Shown one piece after another: positions 25,823 through 34,667 of a stretch of 64,000 nt of DNA (the first letter of the stretch is position 1; every line of letters begins with the position of its first letter). The stretch covers positions 124,001-188,000 of the forward strand of contig NZ_CP036164.1 in assembly GCF_004295485.1 (NCBI RefSeq), in the 5' to 3' direction. A program made the translations under genes and the position numbers. This DNA is from Janibacter limosus. Lineage in GTDB: Bacteria; Actinomycetota; Actinomycetes; Actinomycetales; Dermatophilaceae. The notes beneath the pieces were generated by a model. The model did no database searches and was not told where the DNA came from. It saw only the letters and a list, made by a program, of their open reading frames with translations.

Positions 25823-27495
25823 CGGGTCACCGCCGGCTGGCCGAGGCGGACGTGGTGGTCGGCCCTGGCCACGAGGTCGGGCTGGTGGCTGACCGCGATG
25901 ACCGTGCGGGTGGCGGCGAGGTGGGTGATGGTGTCTCCGATCGTGGCTGCCGACTCCAGGTCGACGTGGGCGGTCGGCTCGTCGAGCAGGACCACGGGCG
26001 AAGGGGAGAGCAGCGCCCGGGCGAGGACGAGTCGGGCGCGCTGGCCGGCCGAGAGCCCGAAGCCGTCGTCGCCCAGGGGGCTGTCGATGCCCTGGGGGAG
26101 TGCGGCGATCGCCTCGTCGAGCCCGACCTCGCGCAGCGCCTGCCAGACATCGGTGGACTCGGCCGGGCCCGCGATCGTCAGGTTGGCGCGCAGGGTGCCA
26201 GCGCCGAGGAAGGGCCGCTGGGTCACCAGATGCACCTCTGGGGAGTGGATCTCTCCGCGGTCGGGGCGGCGGATGCCGGCGATGACCTCGAGCAGGGTCG
26301 TCTTGCCGCACCCCGACGGTCCGGTGACGACGGTCAGCCCGGGTCCGGCGACGAGGTCGACGCCGGCCAGGACCGCCCGCTCCGCGCCGGGATAGCTGTA
26401 GTCCACCCCGGTGAGCGAGACGGTGCCGGGCAGGGCGAAGGGGGCACCCCCCTTCGCCCGCATCTCCTTAAGGTCGTGCGGGTTGTCGTGCGCATCAGGC
26501 CGCATCTCCTTAAGGTCGTGCGCATCCGGCCGCATCTCCTTGAGGTCGTGCGGGTTTTCGTGCGGTTCGAGGTCGGCGAGGATCTCGTCGAGGGCCGCGG
26601 CGCCGTCGGCGGCGGAGTGGAACTCGGTGCCCACCCGGCGGATCGGCCAGTAGGCCTCGGGGGCGAGCAGGATCGCGGTGAGCCCGACGAGCAGCTCCGT
26701 CGACCCGGTGGTCAGGCGCAGCCCGACGACGACGGCGACGATCGCGACCGAGATCGTCGCGAGCAGCTCCAGCGCGGCCGCGGACATGAAGGCCAGGCGC
26801 AGGGTGCGCATCGTCGCCCTGCGGTGACGCTGGCTCACCTCACCGATGACCTCGACCTGGCGCTCGGCCCGGCCATAGCTGACGAGCGTCGGCAGCCCGC
26901 GCATGACGTCGAGGAAGTGCCCCGACAGATCACGAAGGGAGTCCCACCGCCGCTCCGTGTTCTCCTGGGTCGTCGCCCCGATGAGTGCGGCGAAGAGCGG
27001 CAGCAGGGGCACGGTGAGGATCACGACGAGGGCGCTCGGCCAGTCCACGACGAGCAGGCAGGCGATGGCCAGCGGCGGGACCACGGCGGCCGAGACGAGC
27101 GCCGGCAGGTACTTCGCGACATAGGGCTCGACCGCACCGGTGCCCTGCGTCGCGAGGGTGAGCGCCCTGTCGCCAGAGGGGCGCTCGTCGATCGTGCGCC
27201 GCGACCACACCTCGAGCAGCTGCTCGCGCAGGCGGGTGGCCACGACCGTGCCGGCGTGGGCCGCGATCATCTCCGAGACGGCCCCGAGGAGCGCGCGCAC
27301 GGCGAAGAGTCCACCCGTCCACGCCAACGGTGCGACCAGGTCCTGGCCGCGCACCACGGCCACGACGAGCGCCGCCAGGGCGAAGGCGGTCCCGATCGTC
27401 GCGATGCCCTGTGCCACACCGATGCCCGCGAGGGCAGCGACCGGCCTGCGGGTGGCTGGGACCACTCTCAGGATGCGCGGGTCGAAGGGCTTCAT
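25819..27495 (-). CDS. cydD: Cytochrome bd ABC transporter subunit CydD
   Basis: 558-residue half-transporter. Six membrane helices occupy residues 15-300; the ATP domain has VTGPSGCGKTT, GLSAGQRARLVLARAL and VVLLDEPTAHVD. Between them, at residues 313-346, lies an insertion with three HDLKEMR units from dyad array C. ATG at 27495 is two bases after the cydB stop. With CydC it forms the heterodimer required to mature cytochrome bd. Confidence 0.92.
   Translation of the reverse strand: MKPFDPRILRVVPATRRPVAALAGIGVAQGIATIGTAFALAALVVAVVRGQDLVAPLAWTGGLFAVRALLGAVSEMIAAHAGTVVATRLREQLLEVWSRRTIDERPSGDRALTLATQGTGAVEPYVAKYLPALVSAAVVPPLAIACLLVVDWPSALVVILTVPLLPLFAALIGATTQENTERRWDSLRDLSGHFLDVMRGLPTLVSYGRAERQVEVIGEVSQRHRRATMRTLRLAFMSAAALELLATISVAIVAVVVGLRLTTGSTELLVGLTAILLAPEAYWPIRRVGTEFHSAADGAAALDEILADLEPHENPHDLKEMRPDAHDLKEMRPDAHDNPHDLKEMRAKGGAPFALPGTVSLTGVDYSYPGAERAVLAGVDLVAGPGLTVVTGPSGCGKTTLLEVIAGIRRPDRGEIHSPEVHLVTQRPFLGAGTLRANLTIAGPAESTDVWQALREVGLDEAIAALPQGIDSPLGDDGFGLSAGQRARLVLARALLSPSPVVLLDEPTAHVDLESAATIGDTITHLAATRTVIAVSHQPDLVARADHHVRLGQPAVTR
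26459..26552 (-). repeat. CCTTAAGG dyad array C, inside cydD
   Basis: Dyad cores at 26466, 26508 and 26538 (last reads CCTTGAGG). Spacings are 42 and 30 bp, both multiples of three; the reading frame again gives HDLKEMR. It sits in the linker between membrane and ATP domains. Confidence 0.9.
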
Positions 27496-27497
27496 CG

Positions 27498-28598
27498 TCA
27501 GTGTGCCTCGGCCTCGGCCTCGGCCTCGGCCCCGGCCTCGGCCTCGGCCCCGGCTTCGACCACGTGCCGCTGGGGCAGGTGATCGACTGACAGGCGCCGG
27601 CGGAAGATCCAGTAGCTCCACACCGTGTACCCGAGCATGATCGGGGTGAAGACCGCCGCCGCCCAGGTCATGATCGTCAGGGTCATCGGCGAGCTGGCCG
27701 CGGCGGCCAGGGTGAGGTCGGCGCTGTCCCCGCGACCGTTGATGGCATTGGGCGAGAGCATGAGGAAGTAGCTGACGACGGTCAGGCCGATCGTCGCGGA
27801 GGTGCCGGCGAAGGCCCAGCCCTCCGCTCCCTTCGCATTGGCGGCGATCGCTGCGAGGAGCGCGAGGGCAGCGACGACCATGACCACCACCGCGGCAGGG
27901 GTGCCGCGCTGCACCCCGAGCGCGACGAAGAGAGCGACGGCCAGGACGGCCGACCCGAGACCGGCTCGGGTCGCGATGCGCCGGGCCTGCTCGCGGATCT
28001 CGCCCGTGGTCTTGAGCGCGAGGAAGTGTGCGCCGTGCGCCAGGCAGAGGACGGTGATGGTGAGCCCGCCGAGCAGCGCGACCGGGGTGAGCAGGCTGAG
28101 CAGGGACCCGTCGAACTCCGTGTACTTCGTCGTACCCATGGTGTGCTCGGTCATCGGCAGGCCGGCGACGAGGTTGGTCAGGGCGACGCCGACGACGAAG
28201 GGGGCGACGAAGGACCCGCCGACGATCGCCAGGTCCCAGCGGCGCACCCACAGCCGGTCGGTGCGCTTGTGCCGGTACTCCAGTCCCATGTTGCGCAGGA
28301 TGAGCGTGACGAGCAGGAGCAGCAGCGCGAGGTACATGCCGGAGAACATCGTGGCGTACCAGTGGGGGAAGGCGGCGAAGGTCGCGCCGCCCGCGGTGAT
28401 CAGCCACACCTCGTTGCCGTCCCAGTGCGGGCCGATGGTCGTGAGCATCGTGCGGCGCTTGGTGTCGCGCTCCACCTCGCTGCCCTTGCCCTCGAGCACC
28501 GGCAGCAGCATCCCGACGCCGAAGTCGAAGCCTTCGAGGACGAGGTAGCCGGTCCACAGGATGGCCAGCAGGACGAACCAGACGGTGATGAGATCCAT
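27498..28598 (-). CDS. cydB: Cytochrome bd ubiquinol/menaquinol oxidase subunit II
   Basis: 366 residues, about eight to nine membrane helices; typical start LITVWFVLLAILWTGYLVLEGFDFG, and PHWDGNEVWLI. Subunit II of the high-affinity terminal oxidase. The last 18 residues are an Ala-Glu-Gly tail encoded by a hexanucleotide run (27501-27558), absent from most CydB proteins. Confidence 0.95.
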   Translation of the reverse strand: MDLITVWFVLLAILWTGYLVLEGFDFGVGMLLPVLEGKGSEVERDTKRRTMLTTIGPHWDGNEVWLITAGGATFAAFPHWYATMFSGMYLALLLLLVTLILRNMGLEYRHKRTDRLWVRRWDLAIVGGSFVAPFVVGVALTNLVAGLPMTEHTMGTTKYTEFDGSLLSLLTPVALLGGLTITVLCLAHGAHFLALKTTGEIREQARRIATRAGLGSAVLAVALFVALGVQRGTPAAVVVMVVAALALLAAIAANAKGAEGWAFAGTSATIGLTVVSYFLMLSPNAINGRGDSADLTLAAAASSPMTLTIMTWAAAVFTPIMLGYTVWSYWIFRRRLSVDHLPQRHVVEAGAEAEAGAEAEAEAEAH

Positions 28599-28613
28599 GT
28601 CAGTGCTCCCCGA

Positions 28614-30053
28614 TCAGTACGAGAACTCGAGCGGCTGGTCGTCCTCGACGAGACGTGGTGTCTCGAAGGGTTCGGCGCCGCGGCGGATGTAGTCGAGCAG
28701 GAGGCGGACCTCGACGACGGCCAGGCCGCCGTAGAGGGCCGTGAAGACGAGCATCGAGGTCCACACGTCAGCGGTCCCGACGCTCGGGGAGACTGCCGTG
28801 CGTGTGGTCATCTCGCCGAAGACGACCCACGGCTGGCGGCCGACCTCGGTGAAGATCCAGCCGAAGCTGTTGCCGAGAACCGTCGAGATCGGGGTCAGCA
28901 CGATGAGCCCGAAGACCCACCGCTGCAAGGGGATCCGGTCCTTGCGGGTCGCCCACAGCACCCACGCGCCGACGGCCATGGCGAAGAAACCGGTGGCCAT
29001 CATCAGGCGGAAGTTCCAGTAGGTCATCGCGATCGGCGGGACATAGGTGTCGGCCTGGGTCAGCTCGCTGTCACCGAAGGAGGCTCGGTACTCGTTCTCG
29101 AGGTTCGTGATGCCCTGCACCTGCCCGTCGAAGCTGCCCGTGCCGAGGAAGGAGAGCAGGCAGGGGATCTCGATGATGTGCTTCGGGTTCTCGCCACCGA
29201 GCCCGGCGACGGTCAGCACGGAGAAGGGGGCGCACTCGCCCGCGGGCGGGGTCTCGTAGAGGGCCTCGGCCGCAGCCATCTTCATCGGCTGGACCTCGGT
29301 CATCACCTTGCCCTGCAGGTCACCGCTGATGGCCACACCCATGCCCGCGACGAGGACGACGACGGCACCCAGCCGGGCCGCGTGACGGTACATCCGGCGA
29401 TCGGCGGAGGGACCCCCCTTCGCGCTGTTCTGGCGGAGCTTGTGCAGGCCGACGGCCATGACGAGCGCGCCACCGACGAGGTAGCAGGCGGTGATGACGT
29501 GGGGGAAGGCGACGAGCTGGACCGGGTTGGTGAGCACCGCCCAGAAGTCGGCCATCTCCGCGCGGCCCGTCGTCTCGTTGATCCGGTAGCCGACGGGGTG
29601 CTGCATGAAGGAGTTGGCGGCGAGGATGAAGTACGCCGACAGGACGGTGCCGATGTGCACGATCCACATGGTCGCCGCGTGCAGCCGTTCGGGGATGCGG
29701 CCCCAGCCGAAGATCCACAGACCGAGGAAGGTCGACTCGAGGAAGAAGGCCAGCAGCGCCTCGAGGGCCAGCGGTGCGCCGAAGATGTCGCCGACGAAGC
29801 GGGAGTAGGTCGACCAGTTCATCCCGAACTGGAACTCCTGGACGATGCCCGTGACGAGCCCCAGCGCGAAGTTGATCGTGAAGAGCTTGCCGAGGAACTT
29901 CGCCATCCGCAGGTGGTCCTCGTTGCGCGTGCGGATCCACCGCGAGTGGTACCAGGCGACGATCGCGGACAGCCCGATCGTGACCGGCACGAAGAAGTAG
30001 TGGTACACGGTCGTGATGGCGAACTGCCACCGAGCGAGGTCGAGCACGTCCAC
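28614..30053 (-). CDS. cydA: Cytochrome bd ubiquinol/menaquinol oxidase subunit I
   Basis: 479-residue heme-binding subunit. The N-terminal ARWQFAITTVYHYFFVPVTIG carries the His ligand region, the quinol-loop ENPKH and KMAAAEALYE segments are present, and the protein has nine or so membrane helices. It reduces oxygen to water at low oxygen tension without pumping protons. GTG start with AGGAGA six bases upstream. First gene of cydABDC. Confidence 0.95.
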   Translation of the reverse strand: MDVLDLARWQFAITTVYHYFFVPVTIGLSAIVAWYHSRWIRTRNEDHLRMAKFLGKLFTINFALGLVTGIVQEFQFGMNWSTYSRFVGDIFGAPLALEALLAFFLESTFLGLWIFGWGRIPERLHAATMWIVHIGTVLSAYFILAANSFMQHPVGYRINETTGRAEMADFWAVLTNPVQLVAFPHVITACYLVGGALVMAVGLHKLRQNSAKGGPSADRRMYRHAARLGAVVVLVAGMGVAISGDLQGKVMTEVQPMKMAAAEALYETPPAGECAPFSVLTVAGLGGENPKHIIEIPCLLSFLGTGSFDGQVQGITNLENEYRASFGDSELTQADTYVPPIAMTYWNFRLMMATGFFAMAVGAWVLWATRKDRIPLQRWVFGLIVLTPISTVLGNSFGWIFTEVGRQPWVVFGEMTTRTAVSPSVGTADVWTSMLVFTALYGGLAVVEVRLLLDYIRRGAEPFETPRLVEDDQPLEFSY

Positions 30054-30061
30054 AGCGTCTC

Positions 30062-30092
30062 CTACGACGTCTAGTACTACATGACGTCGTAG
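30062..30092. promoter_or_regulatory. 31-bp palindrome upstream of cydA
   Basis: Perfect 10-bp arms CTACGACGTC (30062-30071) and GACGTCGTAG (30083-30092) flank an 11-base centre that contains TAGTACTA. It starts 9 bases upstream of the cydA GTG, in promoter position. It is not a Rex site (TTGTGA...TCACAA). Regulator unknown. Confidence 0.6.
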
Positions 30093-30139
30093 ACGCTACT
30101 CCGGTCCGGGTACGGGACCAAACGTCGGGGTGCCGGCAC

Positions 30140-31411
30140 TCAGGCCCGGGGCACCCGGTACCGGACGAAGGCCGGGCTCACCGCGGTCGCGACGAGGGTC
30201 AGCACGATGACCAGGACACCGCCACCGATCGTCGTGACGGCGGTGCCGAGCTCGCCGGCGACGAGTCCGTGGACCACGTCGGCCAGTCGCGGGCCGCCGG
30301 CGACGACGACGATGAAGACCCCCTGGAGCCGGCCGCGCATCGCGTCGGTCGCGGCCGTCATGAGCATCGTCGAGCGGAAGGCCGCCGAGGCCGTGTCCGC
30401 AGCGCCGCCGATCGCGAAGAAGGCGCAGGCGATACCCAGCCACGGCACGACGAGCCCGTCCGCGAGGGCGACCGCGACACCGAAGCCGACGATCGCCCCG
30501 CCCCACACGAGGATCGCGGCGGTGACGGCCAGCCCCTGCCGCTCCACCCGCGAGACCCAGCCGGACATCACGCCCCCGAGGAAGGCGCCGATGGGCATGG
30601 CGGCGAAGAGCAGCGCGAAGGCCAGGCCGCCCTCGCTCGGCCCGCCGAAGTCGACGTGCGCCATCTCGGGGATGAGCGCGCGCGGCATGCCGAAGACCAT
30701 CGCGATCAGGTCGACGACGAAGGACATGAGCAGCACGGGCTGGGTCGCGAGGTAGACGAAGCCGTCGATGACGGAGCGCAGCCCGGGGGAGGAGCCGGCG
30801 ATGACCGTGACCGGCAGCGGCGGAAGGGAGATGACCGCCCAGAGCGTGGCGAAGAGGAAGAAGGTGTCGACGAGGTAGAGCCACGAGAACCCGAGAAGGG
30901 GGATGAGTGCCCCGCCGATGAGCGGCCCGGCGATCGCGCCGCCGGTGAAGACGGTCATGTTGAGCGTGTTGGCCGCGGGCAGCAGGTTGGCCGGCACGAT
31001 CCGGGGGAGGACGGCCGAGCGAGTGGGCTGGTTGACCCCGAAGAAGGCCTGCTGCATCGAGAAGATCGCCAGCAGCAGCCAGACATTGGTGTTGCCGAGT
31101 GCGGCCTGGATGAAGAAGATCGCCGAGGTGAGGATCAGGCCCCACGTCGTAACGGTCAGCAGCCGCCGCCGGTCGAAGTGGTCGGCCAGCGACCCACCGT
31201 AGAGGCCAAAGATCACCAGCGGCACGAGGCCGAAGAGGCCGGTCAGCCCGACATAGGCGCTCGACCCGGTCATCGAGTAGATCTGCGCGGGGACGGTGAC
31301 GACCGTCAGCTGTGCCCCGATGACCGTGACGATCTGGGCGGTGAAGAGACGTCGGTAGGCCGGAACCTTCAGAGGGCGAGTGTCGGCCAGCAGGCCCCGG
31401 AGGCGACGCAC
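30140..31411 (-). CDS. MFS transporter (EntS-like)
   Basis: 423 residues, about 12 membrane helices. The loop-2 motif GGSLADHFDRRRLL and FFGVNQPTRSAVLP match the EntS/MFS_3 group, which exports siderophores or other small molecules. GTG start with GGGTGA nearby. No siderophore genes are adjacent; substrate unknown. Confidence 0.82.
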   Translation of the reverse strand: MRRLRGLLADTRPLKVPAYRRLFTAQIVTVIGAQLTVVTVPAQIYSMTGSSAYVGLTGLFGLVPLVIFGLYGGSLADHFDRRRLLTVTTWGLILTSAIFFIQAALGNTNVWLLLAIFSMQQAFFGVNQPTRSAVLPRIVPANLLPAANTLNMTVFTGGAIAGPLIGGALIPLLGFSWLYLVDTFFLFATLWAVISLPPLPVTVIAGSSPGLRSVIDGFVYLATQPVLLMSFVVDLIAMVFGMPRALIPEMAHVDFGGPSEGGLAFALLFAAMPIGAFLGGVMSGWVSRVERQGLAVTAAILVWGGAIVGFGVAVALADGLVVPWLGIACAFFAIGGAADTASAAFRSTMLMTAATDAMRGRLQGVFIVVVAGGPRLADVVHGLVAGELGTAVTTIGGGVLVIVLTLVATAVSPAFVRYRVPRA

Positions 31412-31420
31412 CGCGTCACC

Positions 31421-32710
31421 CTACGCCCGACCCCTTCTCCTCGGCCGGAGCCCGCCTGCGGGTCTACCCTCTCCGGAGGGAGCCAGCGCCGCTCTGGCCC
31501 GCACGACGACCGGCGCGCTCGCGCCGGGCAGCAGCTGGCCACCCGCCGCAGGCCAGCGGATCTCGACGTCGACGGTGGGGGCGACCCGATAGGGCCGGGT
31601 CAGCAGGAGTCCGCCGACGACCCGACGCAGACGTGAGAGCTCGGCCCGCACGGTGATGACACGACTCGGGTCGGCGAAGACCTCCTCAGCCAGAGCCGCG
31701 GCACTCAGACCGACGTCGCCCGCCCCGACGAGGGCGAGCAGCAGCTCGGCGTGCCGGGGGGTGAGGCGACGAGTCCACGGACCCGACTCGGCGATGACCT
31801 GGATGCGCGGCTCGCCGGTGAAGTCCAGCACGGCCCGCGTACCGAGCGGGCCCTCCGCCGACGACCCACGTAGGAGCCAGCCGCCGGGCAGAGGTTCGAC
31901 GATGACCTCGCCGACCCCTGGCAGGTGCGCGACCCCGGGCTGCATACCGTCGGGCAGGCAGACCTGCCGCTGGGTGAGCAGGCCGGAGGTTGCGGCAACG
32001 TGCCCGGTGCGGTCGACGACGGCTGCGGGACCGCTGACCCGTGTGAGGAGGTGGCCGGAGCCGGTGCGCAGGTCCTCGAGGGCGCGCCTGTGCCGTTCGA
32101 GCAGCTCCATGGAGGCCAGTCGTGCAGCCATCGACGCGGTGGCCAGCAGACTCGGGTGCATCGCCGTGCGTGGACCGCTGATGTCGACAACCCCGACGAC
32201 CCGCCCGGTCCAAGGGTCGCGGAGGGGAGCGGCCGAGCAGCCCCAGCGGGCGTGCGCTTCGACGAAGTGCTCGGCGCCCTGGATGTGCACTGGCTCGCCG
32301 AGCACGAGCGCTGTACCGATCGCATTGGTCCCGACATTCCCCTCGGTCCACTCCGACCCCGCGACGAAACCGAGCTCGTCGGCGAGCCCGCGGACCCCCG
32401 GCCGGCCGAGCCGCCACAGGACGTGCCCGTCCGCGTCGGCCACCACGATGAGGTGCCCGCTGTCGACGACGGACTGCAGGTGCGGCGTCAGCTCGGCGGT
32501 GATCCGGTCGAGGCCGTCGCGTCCTCGTCGCCGCTGCACCTCGCTCTCGTCGAGCGGCGCGACCCGCGGTCGGCCACCGGGGTCGACCCCTGCGGCGCTG
32601 ACCCGGCGCCACGAGGCGGCGATGTCCGCGCGGCCGCGGGATCCACCCTTCGTGCTGCCGCTCAGGTGCGCGTCGCGTCGTCGTGCCCGCTCGTGCTCAC
32701 TCGGGTCCAT
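31421..32710 (-). CDS. GAF-domain transcriptional regulator (AcoR-like N-terminus)
   Basis: 429 residues. The N-terminal half resembles AcoR (RADIAASWRR, then a GAF domain with DADGHVLWRLG and EGNVGTNAIGTAL). There is no sigma-54 AAA+ domain; instead the C-terminus has a winged helix (LTPRHAELLLALVGA, EEVFADPSRVITVRAELSRL). Divergent from the flavin monooxygenase, which it probably activates or represses. ATG at 32710 has GAGGAG seven bases upstream; the longer frame upstream is not supported. Confidence 0.78.
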   Translation of the reverse strand: MDPSEHERARRRDAHLSGSTKGGSRGRADIAASWRRVSAAGVDPGGRPRVAPLDESEVQRRRGRDGLDRITAELTPHLQSVVDSGHLIVVADADGHVLWRLGRPGVRGLADELGFVAGSEWTEGNVGTNAIGTALVLGEPVHIQGAEHFVEAHARWGCSAAPLRDPWTGRVVGVVDISGPRTAMHPSLLATASMAARLASMELLERHRRALEDLRTGSGHLLTRVSGPAAVVDRTGHVAATSGLLTQRQVCLPDGMQPGVAHLPGVGEVIVEPLPGGWLLRGSSAEGPLGTRAVLDFTGEPRIQVIAESGPWTRRLTPRHAELLLALVGAGDVGLSAAALAEEVFADPSRVITVRAELSRLRRVVGGLLLTRPYRVAPTVDVEIRWPAAGGQLLPGASAPVVVRARAALAPSGEGRPAGGLRPRRRGRA

Positions 32711-32791
32711 GTCTCGCTCCTCGCCCGGCCGTCGGGGGAGCGGTGGGGGATGCAACGTCGTGCAACCCTGTCGCCCGGCACCCTCGCCGGA

Positions 32792-32813
32792 GTTGTGTGG
32801 GTCACGGTACAAC
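32792..32813. promoter_or_regulatory. Candidate operator of the GAF regulator
   Basis: Inverted repeat GTTGT-N12-ACAAC just before the monooxygenase start. A related TGCAAC pair lies at about 32752-32766. Confidence 0.35.
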
Positions 32814-32828
32814 GCAAAGGAGCGGATC

Positions 32829-34649
32829 GTGACCCAGATGACCAAGCAGCAGACGACGGCGACGCAGCGCGCCCAGTCCTGGTTCGAGGCCCTTGAGGCG
32901 GCCCTGGCGGCGCAGGACGTGGCATCGGCCGCGGCTCTCTTCGCCGCTGAGAGCTACTGGCGAGACCTCGTGGCCTTCTCGTGGAACCTCACCACCGTGG
33001 AGCACCGCGAGGGGGTGAGAGAACTGCTCGAGAGCACGGCCGGGGCGACCGCCGCCCGCAGCTTCGCGCTGTCGGAGGAGGCGACGGAGGTCGATGGAGT
33101 CGTCACCGCCTGGTTCACCTTCGAGACCGCGGTCGGCCGTGGCCGCGGGCTCTGCCGGCTCGTCGACGAGGAGGGTGAGGACAAGGCATGGACCTTCCTC
33201 ACCACCCTCTACGAGCTGAAGGGCCACGAGGAGCCCAGCGGTGAGTACCGCCCGAAGGGGGCCGAGCACGGGATCGAACCCCAGCGACTGAGCTGGAAGG
33301 AGAAGCGCGAGGCCGAGGACGCGGCAATGGGTGAGAGCGCCCAGCCTTATGTCCTCGTCGTCGGCGGCGGCCAGGGCGGCATCGCTCTCGGCGCCCGGCT
33401 GCGTCAGCTCAGCGTGCCCTCCCTCGTGCTCGACCGCAACGAGCGGCCCGGCGACCAGTGGCGGCAGCGCTACAAGTCCCTGTGCCTGCACGACCCGGTG
33501 TGGTACGACCACATGCCGTACCTGAAGTTCCCGGACAACTGGCCGGTCTTCGCCCCCAAGGACAAGATCGGTGACTGGCTCGAGAGCTACACCAAGATCA
33601 TGGAGGTGCCCTATTGGGCGTCCACGACGGTCAGGAGCGCCGAGTACGACGAGGCGAAGGGGGAGTGGACCGTAGAGATCGAGCGCGACGGTCAGCCGAT
33701 GACCCTGCGGCCGACCCAGCTCGTCATGGCCACCGGCATGTCCGGCAAGCCCCACGTGCCGACCGTGCCCGGTCAGGACATCTTCCGTGGCGAGCAGCAG
33801 CATTCCTCGGACCACCCGGGTCCTGACGCCTACACGGGCAAGAAGGTCGTGGTCATCGGGTCCAACAACTCCGCCTTCGACATCTGCGGAGCGTTGTGGG
33901 AGCACGGTGTCGACGTGACGATGGTGCAACGTTCGTCGACCCACATCGTCAAGAGCGCGACCCTCATGGAGATCGGGCTCGGTGACCTCTACTCCGAGCG
34001 GGCTCTCGCCGCGGGGATGACGACGGAGAAGGCGGACCTGGTCTTCGCTTCCCTGCCCTACCGGATCATGCACGAGTTCCAGATCCCGCTCTACGACAGG
34101 ATGAAGGAGGTCGATGCCGACTTCTACGCGCGGCTGGAGAAGGCCGGCTTCCAGCTGGACTTCGGCGATGACGGCTCCGGGCTCTTCCTCAAGTACCTAC
34201 GTCGCGGCTCGGGCTACTACATCGACGTCGGCGCGGCCGAGCTCGTCGCGGACGGCAGCGTCAAGCTAGTCCAGGGCCAGCCGGACCACTTGACGCAGGA
34301 CGCGGTCGTCCTCGCCGACGGCACCGAGCTGCCGGCCGACCTCGTCGTCTACGCCACCGGGTACGGCTCGATGAACGGCTGGGCCGCGGACCTCATCAGT
34401 CAGGAGGTCGCGGACAAGGTGGGCAAGGTGTGGGGCCTGGGCTCCGAGACCACCAAGGACCCCGGTCCCTGGGAGGGCGAGCAGCGCAACATGTGGAAGC
34501 CGACCCAGCAACCGGGTTTGTGGTTCCACGGCGGCAACTTGCACCAGTCGCGGCACTACTCGCTCTATCTCGCCCTGCAGCTCAAGGCGCGGTACGAGCG
34601 CCTCGACACCCCGGTCCACGACCTCGCCCCGGTGCACCACCGCAGCTGA
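32829..34649 (+). CDS. Flavin-containing monooxygenase with N-terminal SnoaL-like domain
   Basis: 606 residues. Residues 1-140 form a SnoaL/NTF2-like domain (WFEALEAALAAQDVASAAALF). The rest is a class B flavoprotein monooxygenase: FAD site VVGGGQGGIALGARL (about residue 175), NADPH site VVVIGSNNSAFDICGAL, ATGYG near the end. GTG at 32829 is preceded by AAAGGAG at seven bases. Likely an FAD/NADPH Baeyer-Villiger or heteroatom oxygenase; substrate unknown. Confidence 0.87.
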   Translation: MTQMTKQQTTATQRAQSWFEALEAALAAQDVASAAALFAAESYWRDLVAFSWNLTTVEHREGVRELLESTAGATAARSFALSEEATEVDGVVTAWFTFETAVGRGRGLCRLVDEEGEDKAWTFLTTLYELKGHEEPSGEYRPKGAEHGIEPQRLSWKEKREAEDAAMGESAQPYVLVVGGGQGGIALGARLRQLSVPSLVLDRNERPGDQWRQRYKSLCLHDPVWYDHMPYLKFPDNWPVFAPKDKIGDWLESYTKIMEVPYWASTTVRSAEYDEAKGEWTVEIERDGQPMTLRPTQLVMATGMSGKPHVPTVPGQDIFRGEQQHSSDHPGPDAYTGKKVVVIGSNNSAFDICGALWEHGVDVTMVQRSSTHIVKSATLMEIGLGDLYSERALAAGMTTEKADLVFASLPYRIMHEFQIPLYDRMKEVDADFYARLEKAGFQLDFGDDGSGLFLKYLRRGSGYYIDVGAAELVADGSVKLVQGQPDHLTQDAVVLADGTELPADLVVYATGYGSMNGWAADLISQEVADKVGKVWGLGSETTKDPGPWEGEQRNMWKPTQQPGLWFHGGNLHQSRHYSLYLALQLKARYERLDTPVHDLAPVHHRS

Positions 34650-34667
34650 GGCAGGCGCACGGGGTGC

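Noticed and set aside
31653..32828. Long N-terminal extension of the flavin monooxygenase
   Set aside because: It is antisense to the GAF regulator; GTG at 32829 has AAAGGAG at the right distance.
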